Assembly (NCBI RefSeq): GCF_041080675.1
Contig: NZ_CP163520.1
Location: forward strand, 3,224,001 to 3,288,000
Direction of reading: 5' to 3'
Origin: Streptomyces sp. cg36
Lineage (GTDB): Bacteria > Actinomycetota > Actinomycetes > Streptomycetales > Streptomycetaceae
DNA: 64,000 nucleotides
Shown here in pieces: positions 26,700 through 34,675 of the stretch (positions are counted from its first letter, which is position 1; each line of letters opens with the position of its first letter). A model generated the notes under the pieces. That model saw nothing but the letters and a program-made list of their open reading frames with translations. It made no database searches and had not been told where the DNA came from. A program made the translations under genes and the position numbers.

Positions 26700-28414
26700 T
26701 GGCGGGTCCCGCCCCGGCCCCGCCGGGCGGCGCGAACGGCACGATCGACGTCAAGCCGACGGACCTGCACCGGGTCTCCGGCGGTGTGGCGAGCCAGCAG
26801 GTCATGTTCGACAAGGCCGCCAAGGACCTGCTGCCCAAGCTCCACAAGTACCCGGACGCGGGCGGCTACGGCACCGCGCCCCAGGCGTTCGCGGCGGCCT
26901 ACGTCGACGTGGGCAACCGCTTCCTGGAGGTGTGGGCCAAGGCCGTGGAGAGCGTGGGCGGCGCCGCCGTCGGCTTCACCACGACCGCCAACAACTACGC
27001 GAAGGCGGACGCGGCGGCGCACCCGGGCGGCCCGCCGCCGGTGACCCAGCCGCTGCCGCACGTCATCGACAAGGCGCCCTCCTACGGCCACGTCCCCAAT
27101 CTGAAGTGGGGCGACGACGACGGTGGCGACGACTTCCTGCGTTCGATCCTGGAGGCGGTCCCGGGGCCGGTCCGGGACGTCCTGCGGCCGGTGGTCAAGC
27201 ACGCCTTCCGGATGGGCAAGGTCGCCGACGTCTATCCGTTCCCGCAGCAGCACTATCTGAACTCGCTGTCCAAGGCGTGGATGGCGATGACGATGAGCCT
27301 GTCCATGACGGAGAGCGCGCTCACCGGCCTGGTCGGCTCCATCACCCAGCAGACCAACAGCGAGTGGCACGACGCCATGCGGCAGTTCTGCAGTTCGCTG
27401 TGGGGCACCAAGGCGTGGGGCCAGTCGACGGCCGGTTACGAGTGGAAGCACGACTCGGCGGCGGCGCAGACCGCCTCGCACCCCGTGATGACGGTGCTGT
27501 TCGACACCGCGCAGAAGGTCAGCGACCTGCTGTACCAGTTCGCCGAGGCCGCCGTGTACATCAACCACGAGGTGCACGAGGTCTACATGCAGGCGGTGCG
27601 CGACGCGCTCCCCAAGATCGACGTCGACTTCCGGGACGGGGTCAGCGCCAAGGAGGTCGTGGGCCTGTTCAAGGGCGTCGTGAAGGGCGTCGCCAAGGGC
27701 GCGGTCCAGCTCGGCGAGGGCATCGTCCTGGAGATGGACACGAACAAGCTCAACTCCATCGTCACCACCTACAACGGCAAGGTCGACGCGCTCACCCCGA
27801 AGCTCAGGGAGCTGATGGCGGCGCTCGACGAGGCGCATCTGAGCGCGCCCACGTTCCACGCCGAGGAGGCCAGGGCGGAGGGGTTCGGCGCCCGCGCGCT
27901 CCAGGACTTCAAGGACGAGCACCACTTCGCCGTCCCCGGCGAGGACCCCAAGAACATCTACTATCCGATCGACCTGGCGAGCCAGGAGGGCATCCACGGC
28001 AGCCATCCGATCGACCGGCACGTCGGCATGACGGACGAGCAGCTCGCCCAGCGGCTGCGCGACCAGGGCAACGCGCCCGCCGCGTCCTCGTTCAAGGACC
28101 TGGCGTCGGCCCAGAAGTTCACCCAGGCCGCGCTCAACGACCACGCCAATGCGATCCGCATCGACGAATGGCTGCAAGGGGTGGAGCGGCGCAAGCGCAA
28201 CAACCCCAATTGGGACCCCAACAACTCGTCGATCCAGCCCGCCATCAAGTTCACGTTCACCGAGGACACCGGCCGCACGATTACCCGTGCCGACTATGAT
28301 GCACACGGCATGGGCGCCTCGGCCGCCAATACGAAATCGGTGCAGGTGGCGCTGAAGTACAAGGAGGGGATGGACCCTCCGTTCGTCGTCGTCACCTCCA
28401 TGCCGATCCCCTAG
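26699..28414 (+). CDS. Polymorphic toxin with C-terminal bacterial RNase A-like domain
   Basis: A 571-aa protein. Residues about 12-110 are a WXG-like helical targeting region (VKPTDLHRVSGGVASQQVMF), followed by a long helical middle part. The last about 140 residues resemble the CdiA-CT/RNase A-like toxin domain: DRHVGMTDEQLAQRLRDQ with candidate catalytic His441, SSFKDLASAQKFTQAALN, IDEWLQGV, TGRTITRADYD, and the closing PPFVVVTSMPIP. It is proposed to be secreted and to degrade RNA in competitor cells. Third-position GC falls in the toxin end (for example AAT, GAT, ATT codons), unlike the N-terminus, a sign of module exchange. ATG 26699 overlaps the WXG100 stop. A candidate immunity gene follows. 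Confidence 0.8.
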   Translation: MAGPAPAPPGGANGTIDVKPTDLHRVSGGVASQQVMFDKAAKDLLPKLHKYPDAGGYGTAPQAFAAAYVDVGNRFLEVWAKAVESVGGAAVGFTTTANNYAKADAAAHPGGPPPVTQPLPHVIDKAPSYGHVPNLKWGDDDGGDDFLRSILEAVPGPVRDVLRPVVKHAFRMGKVADVYPFPQQHYLNSLSKAWMAMTMSLSMTESALTGLVGSITQQTNSEWHDAMRQFCSSLWGTKAWGQSTAGYEWKHDSAAAQTASHPVMTVLFDTAQKVSDLLYQFAEAAVYINHEVHEVYMQAVRDALPKIDVDFRDGVSAKEVVGLFKGVVKGVAKGAVQLGEGIVLEMDTNKLNSIVTTYNGKVDALTPKLRELMAALDEAHLSAPTFHAEEARAEGFGARALQDFKDEHHFAVPGEDPKNIYYPIDLASQEGIHGSHPIDRHVGMTDEQLAQRLRDQGNAPAASSFKDLASAQKFTQAALNDHANAIRIDEWLQGVERRKRNNPNWDPNNSSIQPAIKFTFTEDTGRTITRADYDAHGMGASAANTKSVQVALKYKEGMDPPFVVVTSMPIP

Positions 28415-28447
28415 CGCCGACCCCCTCACAGCGAAGGCAGCAGTCAC

Positions 28448-29113
28448 GTGCAGTCGAACACGGCGGCCCTGTTCACCAGCGGCCCGCTGGCACACCTCCT
28501 CGACCTGGCCCTGCGGGTGCAGTCGTCGGGCGGCGCGCTCTCCCTCGACGACGAGGTCCGGCGGTACGTCCGGGTGACCGGCACCCCGGGCGCGGGCGGC
28601 GCCGAGTGCCCGGCCCGCGCCGGGGCGGCCCTGCTCGACCTCGTCGGCGACCTCCTCGCGGACGGCGCCCCCGTCACCGTCCCCGGGGAATTCCGGCAGA
28701 AACTCGCACGGGCGGCGGAAGGCACCGGCGAGGCCGAATACCTGCATACGCTCGCGGGAATCGTGCGCGTTCTGGACGGCGGTCCGCCCGCCGAGTACGA
28801 CGAACTCCCGATGAACGGCTGGGAGGCCGGTGAGGTCTTTCCCCATCTCTGTGGATTCACGGTCCATCTGACCGACGATCTGGAATCCGCGACATTCGCC
28901 GACGCGGTGCGTTCCCACCTCGCCGCCGAGCATCCGTTCTGCGGGCAGTCGGTGGCGCCGCTGGCCGCCGAGGCGCAGCGCGCGCTCGTCCTCTTCCCCG
29001 ACGGCTCCTCCCAGCGGGAGAACCTGCTGCCCACGATCCCCTGGGTCTCGCCGGACGCGCTGCGCGAACTGCTGCGGACCGTGGACGAGCACCTGCTGGG
29101 AGAGCACGCGTGA
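28448..29113 (+). CDS. Unknown protein, candidate immunity protein for the RNase A-like toxin
   Basis: A 221-aa protein not assigned to a family. It is acidic and mixed helical (LAHLLDLALRVQSSGGALSL; FPHLCGFTVHLTDDLESATF), with no signal peptide or membrane segment, so it is cytoplasmic. GTG 28448 lies 33 bp after the toxin stop with GAAGG upstream. Its middle part shows relaxed codon use (GAA, AAA, ATA, TTT), like the toxin C-terminus, suggesting they moved together. Position and base use make it the best immunity candidate for the upstream toxin. A structural or chaperone role cannot be excluded. Confidence 0.65.
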   Translation: MQSNTAALFTSGPLAHLLDLALRVQSSGGALSLDDEVRRYVRVTGTPGAGGAECPARAGAALLDLVGDLLADGAPVTVPGEFRQKLARAAEGTGEAEYLHTLAGIVRVLDGGPPAEYDELPMNGWEAGEVFPHLCGFTVHLTDDLESATFADAVRSHLAAEHPFCGQSVAPLAAEAQRALVLFPDGSSQRENLLPTIPWVSPDALRELLRTVDEHLLGEHA

Positions 29114-29436
29114 GCCCCGAGGAGAAGAGCGCGCCGGTCCGCAACCGCGTCGCCACCTACCCCGACCGGCAGACCGCCCAGTGGGCGACCCAGCACGTGG
29201 TGACCGCCAACGAGCAGACCGTCCACCGCTGGCTGGCCCGGTCCACCCGGCAGCGGCTGACGATCGAGGCGGCCTGGCCCTCGCGCGCCGAGCCGGTCGG
29301 GCGCGTACTGGTCCAGGCCATGCTGCTGGCCGGCCGCGACCCGGTGGACGTCCGCGCCGCCCGGGTGGTCCTGAGGCGCAGCGACACCGCCCCGCACGGC
29401 TTCACCGTCCACGCCACCTTCCCCGTCTACCTCTGA
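29110..29436 (+). CDS. Orphan RNase A-like toxin-domain fragment
   Basis: A 108-aa protein that aligns by eye with the last about 110 residues of the 571-aa toxin. ATYPDRQTAQWATQHVV matches SSFKDLASAQKFTQAAL; VHRWLARS matches IDEWLQGV; and ARVVLRRSDTAPHGFTVHAT matches the closing strands. It lacks the RHVG segment that supplies the first candidate catalytic histidine and has no secretion domain. GTG 29110 overlaps the previous stop (GTGA). It may be a silent toxin cassette left by recombination, an inactive decoy, or an accessory to the CdiI-like protein that follows. Confidence 0.7.
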   Translation: MSPEEKSAPVRNRVATYPDRQTAQWATQHVVTANEQTVHRWLARSTRQRLTIEAAWPSRAEPVGRVLVQAMLLAGRDPVDVRAARVVLRRSDTAPHGFTVHATFPVYL

Positions 29437-29447
29437 AGGCGCGCCCG

Positions 29448-30110
29448 ATGTCCCTCAAGCCGCTCGACCACGACCGCAAGTACGGCGAGCTGGACCAGGT
29501 CGTCCGCGCCTATCTGGGGCGGTCCGCCGACGACACCCCCGAGCGGCGGAGCGAGGCGCTGGACGCCTATCTGCGCCACACCTGGCACACCCGCCCCTGG
29601 GCGCTCGCCGTCGCCGAGTCGCAGCTGCGCGAGTACGCGAAGAACCCGCCGGGCAGGCTGCGGCAGCGGCTGGGCGAGTTCTATCCGGTGCCGGACGTCG
29701 GCCTGCCCGACGCCGGGATCCAGGAGTGGCTGGTGACGCTGGCCGACCACATCCGGGCGAGCGTGGAGTTCGGCGACGTGCCCGCGCCCTCGGCGCCCGC
29801 CACCCACTGGGAGTGGCACGCGCGCTTCCCGGAGCTGGGCCAGCTCCTAGGCGGCTGGTTCGGCCAGGACATGCCCGACGAGTTCGCCGGCCACGAGGCG
29901 GCCCTGGACGACTACCGGGCCACCACCGACCGCACGCTCGTGGCCCGGGCCGCCGGCGAGGCGGCCGAACTGCTCACCCTGCGCCTCGACGAGGGCGCGT
30001 ACGCCGAAGCCCTGGCCGAGCTCGGCATGGAGGTCGATCCGCCCGCTCCCCTCGGGCCCGCCGCCTGGCTCGCGTCCGTCGCGGACCGGCTGGCTACGCC
30101 AGGTCGGTGA
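29448..30110 (+). CDS. CdiI-type contact-dependent inhibition immunity protein
   Basis: A 220-aa protein whose centre, FPELGQLLGGWFGQDMPDEF, resembles the CdiI_2 immunity family (pattern: FP.L..LL..YF.QD....Y). The N-terminal half contains a helical segment rich in Tyr, Arg and Leu (KYGELDQVVRAYLGRS). GAAGG eight bases before ATG 29448. It follows the orphan toxin fragment by 11 bp, as immunity genes follow their CdiA-CT toxins, so it presumably neutralises an RNase A-like toxin in the cytoplasm. Its 3' end overlaps the convergent gene by 17 bp. Confidence 0.72.
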   Translation: MSLKPLDHDRKYGELDQVVRAYLGRSADDTPERRSEALDAYLRHTWHTRPWALAVAESQLREYAKNPPGRLRQRLGEFYPVPDVGLPDAGIQEWLVTLADHIRASVEFGDVPAPSAPATHWEWHARFPELGQLLGGWFGQDMPDEFAGHEAALDDYRATTDRTLVARAAGEAAELLTLRLDEGAYAEALAELGMEVDPPAPLGPAAWLASVADRLATPGR

Positions 30111-30459
30111 GCTCCTCCGCGTAGACCTGGGAGAGCGGCTGGGGGCCCACGTACTGCTGGCAGTTGCACTGGCCCGCCTCGAAGCGGACCGGCTTCTTGG
30201 ACTCGTCCCAGGCCACCGGGACCTCGACCCGCTCATGGCACTTGCCCTGCTTGTCGTGCTTGGCCAGATGGTGGGTGCAGCCGCAGACGGGCTCCGGCGG
30301 GCGCTGGGCGGCCTCCAGGGCCAGCCGCTCCTGGCGGGACGCCTCCAGCCGTTCCAGACCGCGTTCGTGGCGGGTGCGCAGGGCGGTGCGGAAGGTGTCG
30401 GCCGCCCAGCCGAAGCCGCCCATCCAGAAGACGATGAGGACCCACCAGTACCATTCCAT
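30094..30459 (-). CDS. Small membrane-anchored protein with Cys/His cluster
   Basis: A 121-aa protein of unknown function. One N-terminal helix (WYWWVLIVFWMGGFGW) is followed by a basic coiled-coil-like stretch (LERLEASRQERLALEAA). A cytoplasmic domain then carries VCGCTHHLAKHDKQGKCHE and QCNCQQY, a likely zinc site. ATG 30459 has GGGGGAAGAGG upstream. Similar Cys/His tails occur in several Streptomyces hypothetical proteins. No link to the toxin locus is evident beyond the 17-bp overlap. Confidence 0.7.
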   Translation of the reverse strand: MEWYWWVLIVFWMGGFGWAADTFRTALRTRHERGLERLEASRQERLALEAAQRPPEPVCGCTHHLAKHDKQGKCHERVEVPVAWDESKKPVRFEAGQCNCQQYVGPQPLSQVYAEELTDLA

Positions 30460-30523
30460 GCCGCGCCTCTTCCCCCTGGCCGCCCGCCCGGGCACTGTGC
30501 CGCCGGGCGCCGCGTACGTACGT

Positions 30524-31153
30524 TCAGGATAGGCGCGCGGGGGCCGTCAGCCGTAGCGCCCAGCGGCGGTGGGCCAGGGCCTTGCCGACGGCGATCAGGC
30601 CGGTGAGCCAGCAGACCAGGCCGAGGCCCATGCCCAGGACCACCGTGCCGTAGGTGTCGGCGCCGGGCCGCGCGCCCGCCGGGACGGTCACGCACGCGTA
30701 CAGGCCGATCGCGCACATCAGGGCGCCCGGCAGCAGCCACGCCAGGAACAGGCCGGGGGCGCGCCGGCGCGCGTCCGTGGCCGGGTGGCGGTCCAACGCG
30801 GCCCACTGCGCGAGCAGTTGGCGCATCCGGGCGTCCTTGCGCAGGCCCGCCACGATGGCGACGGCGGTCGGGACGAGCGTGGCCACGCCGATCACCAGGC
30901 AGACCATGCCGAAGAGCACCGACAGCGCGTCCAGCGACTCCAGGAAGGCGATCACCGCCGTCCCCACGAACGACCAGCCGGTGCCCAGCAGCACCGCCCA
31001 CCCCCAGTGCGCCGCGATCCGGCCCCGCCCCAACTGCCGTACCAGCAGGTCGTCCAGGACGGCCGCGCGGTCCGCGAGCAGGGCGTCCCGGTCCGGCCAG
31101 GTCCGGATGCCGACCGGGGGCGGGGGCGGCGGAAGGGGCGTGCGCGGTGACAT
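30524..31153 (-). CDS. Integral membrane protein, unknown function
   Basis: A 209-aa protein with a Pro-rich start (PRTPLPPPPPPVG), a basic/acidic region, and four hydrophobic helices (about residues 55-78, 82-105, 135-158 and 172-195; for example WAVLLGTGWSFVGTAVIAFL). ATG 31153 has no ribosome binding site, but TAACCT lies seven bases upstream on the minus strand, so it may be leaderless. Function unknown. Confidence 0.7.
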   Translation of the reverse strand: MSPRTPLPPPPPPVGIRTWPDRDALLADRAAVLDDLLVRQLGRGRIAAHWGWAVLLGTGWSFVGTAVIAFLESLDALSVLFGMVCLVIGVATLVPTAVAIVAGLRKDARMRQLLAQWAALDRHPATDARRRAPGLFLAWLLPGALMCAIGLYACVTVPAGARPGADTYGTVVLGMGLGLVCWLTGLIAVGKALAHRRWALRLTAPARLS

Positions 31154-31239
31154 GAGCACGAGGTTACCGGCGCCCGCCGGGCCCCCCGGCACCCCGTCCG
31201 GCGACCGACCGAAACAGGCCCTGAACCGCACCTTTTCGT

Positions 31240-31265
31240 AAGTACGCACCTAAAAGTGGGTACTT
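31240..31265. promoter_or_regulatory. Inverted repeat, HxlR/MarR-like operator
   Basis: AAGTACGCAC (31240-31249) is mirrored with one mismatch by GTGGGTACTT (31256-31265) around CTAAAA. AT-rich GTAC-type dyads of this form are typical of HxlR-family operators. It is 68 bp before the imine-reductase-like gene; no such regulator is encoded nearby. Confidence 0.6.
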
Positions 31266-31332
31266 GTGGCGCCCTGGCGGCGCCGCCGAGACTCGGAGAC
31301 ATCGACACCCCACCCCTTGAGGAGAGTTCACG

Positions 31333-32196
31333 ATGAGTTCCGTCGCGGTCGTCGGTCTGGGAGCCATGGGCGGCGCGCTGGCCCGGACGCTGCTGGCCGC
31401 CGGTCACCCCACCACCGTCTGGAACCGCACCCCCGCCAAGGCGGACCCGCTGGTCGCACTGGGCGCCCGGCGCGCGGCCACGGCCGAGGAGGCCGCCGGT
31501 GCCGCCGAATTGGTGGTCTTCTGCCTGCTCGGGTACGCGGACGTGCACGCCCTGCTGGACACGGCGGGCCCGGCGCTGCGCGGGCGCGTGGTGGTCAACC
31601 TGACCAACGGGTCGCCGCAGGAGGCCCGCGAACTCGGCGACCGGGTAAGGGCGCTGGGCGCCGACTACGTCGACGGCGGCATCATGGCCGTCCCGGCGAT
31701 GATCGGCGGCCCCCACGCGTTCGTGCTCTACAGCGGCGCCACCGACGCCTTCGAGGCGCACCGCACGGCGCTGGAGGCGCTGGGCCGCGCGGTCCACCTC
31801 GGCGAGGACCCGGGGCTCGCCCCGCTCTACGACCTGTCGCTGCTCAGCGGGATGTACGGGATGTTCGCCGGGTTCCTCCAGGCCGCGGCGCTGGTGCGGT
31901 CGGCGGGCGAGGACGTCGACGCGTTCACCGCCACCCTGCTCGTGCCGTGGCTGCGCGCCATGACGGACGGGCTGCCCGCGATGGCGGCCCAGATGGCGCA
32001 GGGCGAGTACACCTCGACCGGGTCCAGCCTCGCCATGCAGGTCGTCGCCCACCACTCGCTCACCGACGTCGGCGCGGCCCAGGGCGTGGGCACCGAACTG
32101 CTCGCCCCGCTCTTCGACCTGATGCGCCGCCGGGTGGCGGACGGGCACGGCGCGGACGACCTGGCGAGCGTGGTGGAGCTGCTGCACCGCGGGTGA
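31333..32196 (+). CDS. NAD(P)-dependent oxidoreductase, imine-reductase/beta-hydroxyacid dehydrogenase-like
   Basis: A 287-aa protein with the NADP Rossmann motif VVGLGAMGGALARTLLAAGH (GxGxxG at 7-12) followed by VWNRTPAKA, and a helical C-terminal dimer domain (AQGVGTELLAPLFDLMRRRV). The arrangement fits the imine reductase branch of the 6-phosphogluconate dehydrogenase superfamily. In the usual catalytic position there is no strict Lys or Asp evident, as in many IREDs. GAGGAGAG precedes ATG 31333. Substrate unknown; a dyad operator lies upstream. Confidence 0.85.
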   Translation: MSSVAVVGLGAMGGALARTLLAAGHPTTVWNRTPAKADPLVALGARRAATAEEAAGAAELVVFCLLGYADVHALLDTAGPALRGRVVVNLTNGSPQEARELGDRVRALGADYVDGGIMAVPAMIGGPHAFVLYSGATDAFEAHRTALEALGRAVHLGEDPGLAPLYDLSLLSGMYGMFAGFLQAAALVRSAGEDVDAFTATLLVPWLRAMTDGLPAMAAQMAQGEYTSTGSSLAMQVVAHHSLTDVGAAQGVGTELLAPLFDLMRRRVADGHGADDLASVVELLHRG

Positions 32197-32260
32197 GCGG
32201 GCGCTCCGGCGCCGTGAGGCCGGCGGGGTGCGCGGTCTTCGCCCTCTCGGCGACCGGCGG

Positions 32261-32297
32261 GAGCCCGGCGGGGCCGGGCCCCGGCGCCCGCCGGCTC
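32261..32297. terminator. Imperfect bidirectional hairpin between convergent genes
   Basis: GAGCCCGGCGGG (from 32261) pairs, with one bulged C, with CCCGCCGGCTC (32287-32297), overlapping the VOC gene's stop codon. Confidence 0.5.
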
Positions 32298-32802
32298 AGT
32301 TGGCGTCGTAGGCGGCCCGCAGCACCGCCACGTCCAGCTTCTTCATCCCCAGCAGGGCGGCCATGACCCGGTCGGCCGCCGCCGGACCGCCCGAGGTGAG
32401 CAGCTCGCGCAGCTCGCGCGGGACGATCTGCCAGGACAGGCCGTACTTGTCCTTGAGCCAGCCGCACGGGCCCGGCTCGCCGCCGTCGGCGGTGAGCGCC
32501 GACCACAGGGCGTCGATCTCCTCCTGCGAGTCGCAGTCGACGGCGAGCGAGACCGACTCGTTGAAGGACCAGCCCTGCGGGCCGCCGTTGAGCGCGGTGT
32601 ACTGCTGTCCGTACAGCTCGAAGACGACGGTCAGGACCGAGCCGGTGCGGCCCGGCGCCGACTCCGTGCAGTGCGTGGTCTCGACGATCCGCGCGTCGCC
32701 GCCGAAGACGGAGACGTAGTGGCGGGCCGCTTCCTCGGCCTGGTCGTCGAACCACAGGAAGGGCGTGATCTTCTGTGCGGGCTTCGCGGGCTGTGCGGAC
32801 AT
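32296..32802 (-). CDS. VOC-family protein (PhnB-like)
   Basis: A 168-aa vicinal-oxygen-chelate fold protein of the PhnB/3-dmu-9_3-mt group: ITPFLWFDDQAEEAARHYVS at the start, FNESVSLAVDCDSQEEIDALW in the middle and GLSWQIVPRELRELL near the end. Proteins of this group often accompany ECF42-type sigma factors together with YCII proteins, as here. ATG 32802 with GAGGC upstream; third gene of the YCII-sigma-VOC unit. The reaction is unknown. Confidence 0.87.
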   Translation of the reverse strand: MSAQPAKPAQKITPFLWFDDQAEEAARHYVSVFGGDARIVETTHCTESAPGRTGSVLTVVFELYGQQYTALNGGPQGWSFNESVSLAVDCDSQEEIDALWSALTADGGEPGPCGWLKDKYGLSWQIVPRELRELLTSGGPAAADRVMAALLGMKKLDVAVLRAAYDAN

Positions 32803-32881
32803 GGCTGCTGCCTCACTCTCGGCCGCCCTCCGGCGCCGTTGCCGGGGGCACTGAAGGGTAGACCCGCGCGGCGCGGCGAAC

Positions 32882-34132
32882 TCATCGCCCGGCGCGCGCC
32901 CGCAGCAGCGCCCGCTCCCGCTCGTTGCGGGTCAGCCCCGCCGCCCGGGCGAACTCGGCGCGCGCCTCGTCCCGGCGGCCCAGCCGTTCCAGCAGGTCGC
33001 CCCGGACGCTGGGCAGCAGGTGGTAGCCGCTCAGGGCGTCGTCGGCGGCCAGCGCGTCCACGATCGCCAGCGCCCGCTCGGGCCCCTCGGCCATGGACAC
33101 CGCGACCGCCCGGTTGAGCTCCACCACCGGCGAGGGGGCGATCGCGGCGAGCCGCGCGTAGAGCACGGCGATGGCCGCCCAGTCGGTGTCCTCGTAGGTG
33201 GCGGCCCGCGCGTGGCAGGCGGCGATGGCGGCCTGGAGCGCGTACGGGCCGGGGGCGCCGCCGAGCTCGCCCGCCCGGGTCAGCGCCGCGAACCCGCGCG
33301 CGATCAGCAGCCGGTTCCAGCGGGAGCGCCGCTGGTCGGCGAGGAGCACCGGCGCCCCGGCCGCGTCCGTGCGCGCCGCGGTCCGGGACGCCTGGAGCTC
33401 CAGGAGCGCGGCCAGCGCGTGCGCCTCGGGCTCCTTGGGCATCAGCCCGGCCAGCAGCCGGGCGAGCCTCAGCGCGTCCTCGCACAGCGCCGGGCGCACC
33501 AGGTCGTCGCCGGCGGTCGCCGAGTAGCCCTCGTTGAAGATCAGGTAGACGACTTCGAGCACGGAGGCGAGCCGGGCCGCCCGCTCCGGCCCGTACGGCA
33601 CCTCGAACTCCACGCCCGCCTGCGCCAGGGTGCGCTTGGCCCGCGAGATGCGCTGGGCGACGGTCGGCTCCCGGGCCAGGAACGCCCGGGCGATCTCGTC
33701 CGTGGTCAACCCGCCCAGCAGCCGCAGCGTCAGGGCGATCCGCGCCTCGGTGGAGAGCACGGGGTGGCAGGCGGTGAAGATCAGCCGGACCAGGTCGTCG
33801 TCGATGGCGTCCGGGTCCTCGGCGGACGCGAACTCCGGCTCGTGGGCCGCCTCGTCGTGGTCGCGGCCGAGCTCGGCGAGCTTGCGCGCGTACGTCTCGC
33901 GCCGCCGCACCAGGTCGACGGCCCGGTGCCGGGCGGTGGCCATCAGCCAGGCGCCCGGGTTGTCCGGGACGCCGGTGACCGGCCACCGCTCCAGCGCGGC
34001 GACGAGCGCGTCCTGCGCCAGCTCCTCGGCGATGCCGACGTCCCGCACCACCCGGGCGACGGCGGCGATGATCCGCGCGGACTCGATCCGGAAGACGGCC
34101 TCGACCGCGTTCTGTTCGGTGCTCACGGGCAT
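32882..34132 (-). CDS. ECF42-type RNA polymerase sigma factor with C-terminal TPR-like extension
   Basis: A 416-aa ECF sigma factor. Regions 2 and 4 fill the first about 180 residues (VGIAEELAQDALVAALERWP, DNPGAWLMATARHRAVDLVR, LLGGLTTDEIARAFLAREPT). The remaining 230 residues are the helical extension of the ECF42 group (VVYLIFNEGYSAT; VELNRAVAVSMAEGPERALA), thought to replace an anti-sigma factor in control. The upstream DGPF/YCII gene and downstream VOC gene match the conserved ECF42 neighbourhood. A TGTCGA-N17-CGAC element before the YCII gene is the expected target promoter. Confidence 0.9.
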   Translation of the reverse strand: MPVSTEQNAVEAVFRIESARIIAAVARVVRDVGIAEELAQDALVAALERWPVTGVPDNPGAWLMATARHRAVDLVRRRETYARKLAELGRDHDEAAHEPEFASAEDPDAIDDDLVRLIFTACHPVLSTEARIALTLRLLGGLTTDEIARAFLAREPTVAQRISRAKRTLAQAGVEFEVPYGPERAARLASVLEVVYLIFNEGYSATAGDDLVRPALCEDALRLARLLAGLMPKEPEAHALAALLELQASRTAARTDAAGAPVLLADQRRSRWNRLLIARGFAALTRAGELGGAPGPYALQAAIAACHARAATYEDTDWAAIAVLYARLAAIAPSPVVELNRAVAVSMAEGPERALAIVDALAADDALSGYHLLPSVRGDLLERLGRRDEARAEFARAAGLTRNERERALLRARAGR

Positions 34133-34209
34133 TCATCAGAGCACCCGCGCGGCACGGCGGCAATCGGCGGCCGGGCGTGCCGCGGGCGGCGGTCCGGGGC
34201 GGAGGGGGC

Positions 34210-34566
34210 TCAGCCCTCGACGATCTCGCGGATCTCCGAGGTGACCGTCCAGTGCTCCTCGTGGATCGTCAGGAACCGCTTGGTCCACTCCAGCACCTCG
34301 TCCCGGTCCTTGCACTGGAGCATGGCGTAGCCGCCGACGACCTCCTTGGACTCGGTGAAGGGGCCGTCGGTGGTGGACAGCTTCCCGCCGGACCAGGTGA
34401 CCCGGGTGCCCTGGGCGGTGGGGGTGAGACCGGCGGTGTCCAGCAGGACCCCCGCCTTGGTCATCTCCTCGATCAGGCTGCCCATCCGCTGCATCAGCTC
34501 GGGGCTGGGGCCCTCGGCGGGGGCGTTGTTCTCGTCGACGCGGATCATCGTCAGGTAGCGCGGCAC
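34210..34566 (-). CDS. YCII-related (DGPF domain) protein
   Basis: A 118-aa protein of the YCII/DGPF family, showing the diagnostic TTDGPFTESKEVVGGYAMLQ motif and start VPRYLTMIRVDE. Such proteins are the main reported targets of ECF42 sigma factors; their biochemical role is unsettled. GTG 34566 has GAGGAG seven bases upstream. First gene of the unit, 77 bp before the sigma gene. Confidence 0.9.
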   Translation of the reverse strand: MPRYLTMIRVDENNAPAEGPSPELMQRMGSLIEEMTKAGVLLDTAGLTPTAQGTRVTWSGGKLSTTDGPFTESKEVVGGYAMLQCKDRDEVLEWTKRFLTIHEEHWTVTSEIREIVEG

Positions 34567-34620
34567 GGTGTGCTCCTCGGCTGTGCGGATGCGGGGCCGT
34601 TCCCCGCCTCTCACCCTTGC

Positions 34621-34647
34621 GTCGAACGGCACCGGGCGCATTCGACA
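34621..34647 (-). promoter_or_regulatory. Candidate ECF42-dependent promoter
   Basis: On the minus strand TGTCGA (34647-34642) is followed after 17 bp by CGAC (34624-34621), matching the -35 TGTCGA and -10 CGA-type motif recalled for ECF42 promoters. It is 55 bp before the YCII start. Confidence 0.6.
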
Positions 34648-34675
34648 CGGTCCGGGAAGTTCTTCGGAGATTTTT

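Noticed and set aside
26651..29107. 818-aa minus-strand frame opposite the toxin locus
   Set aside because: Antisense shadow rich in Arg, Gly, Val and His without domains; the plus-strand genes show WXG and toxin motifs and coupled starts.
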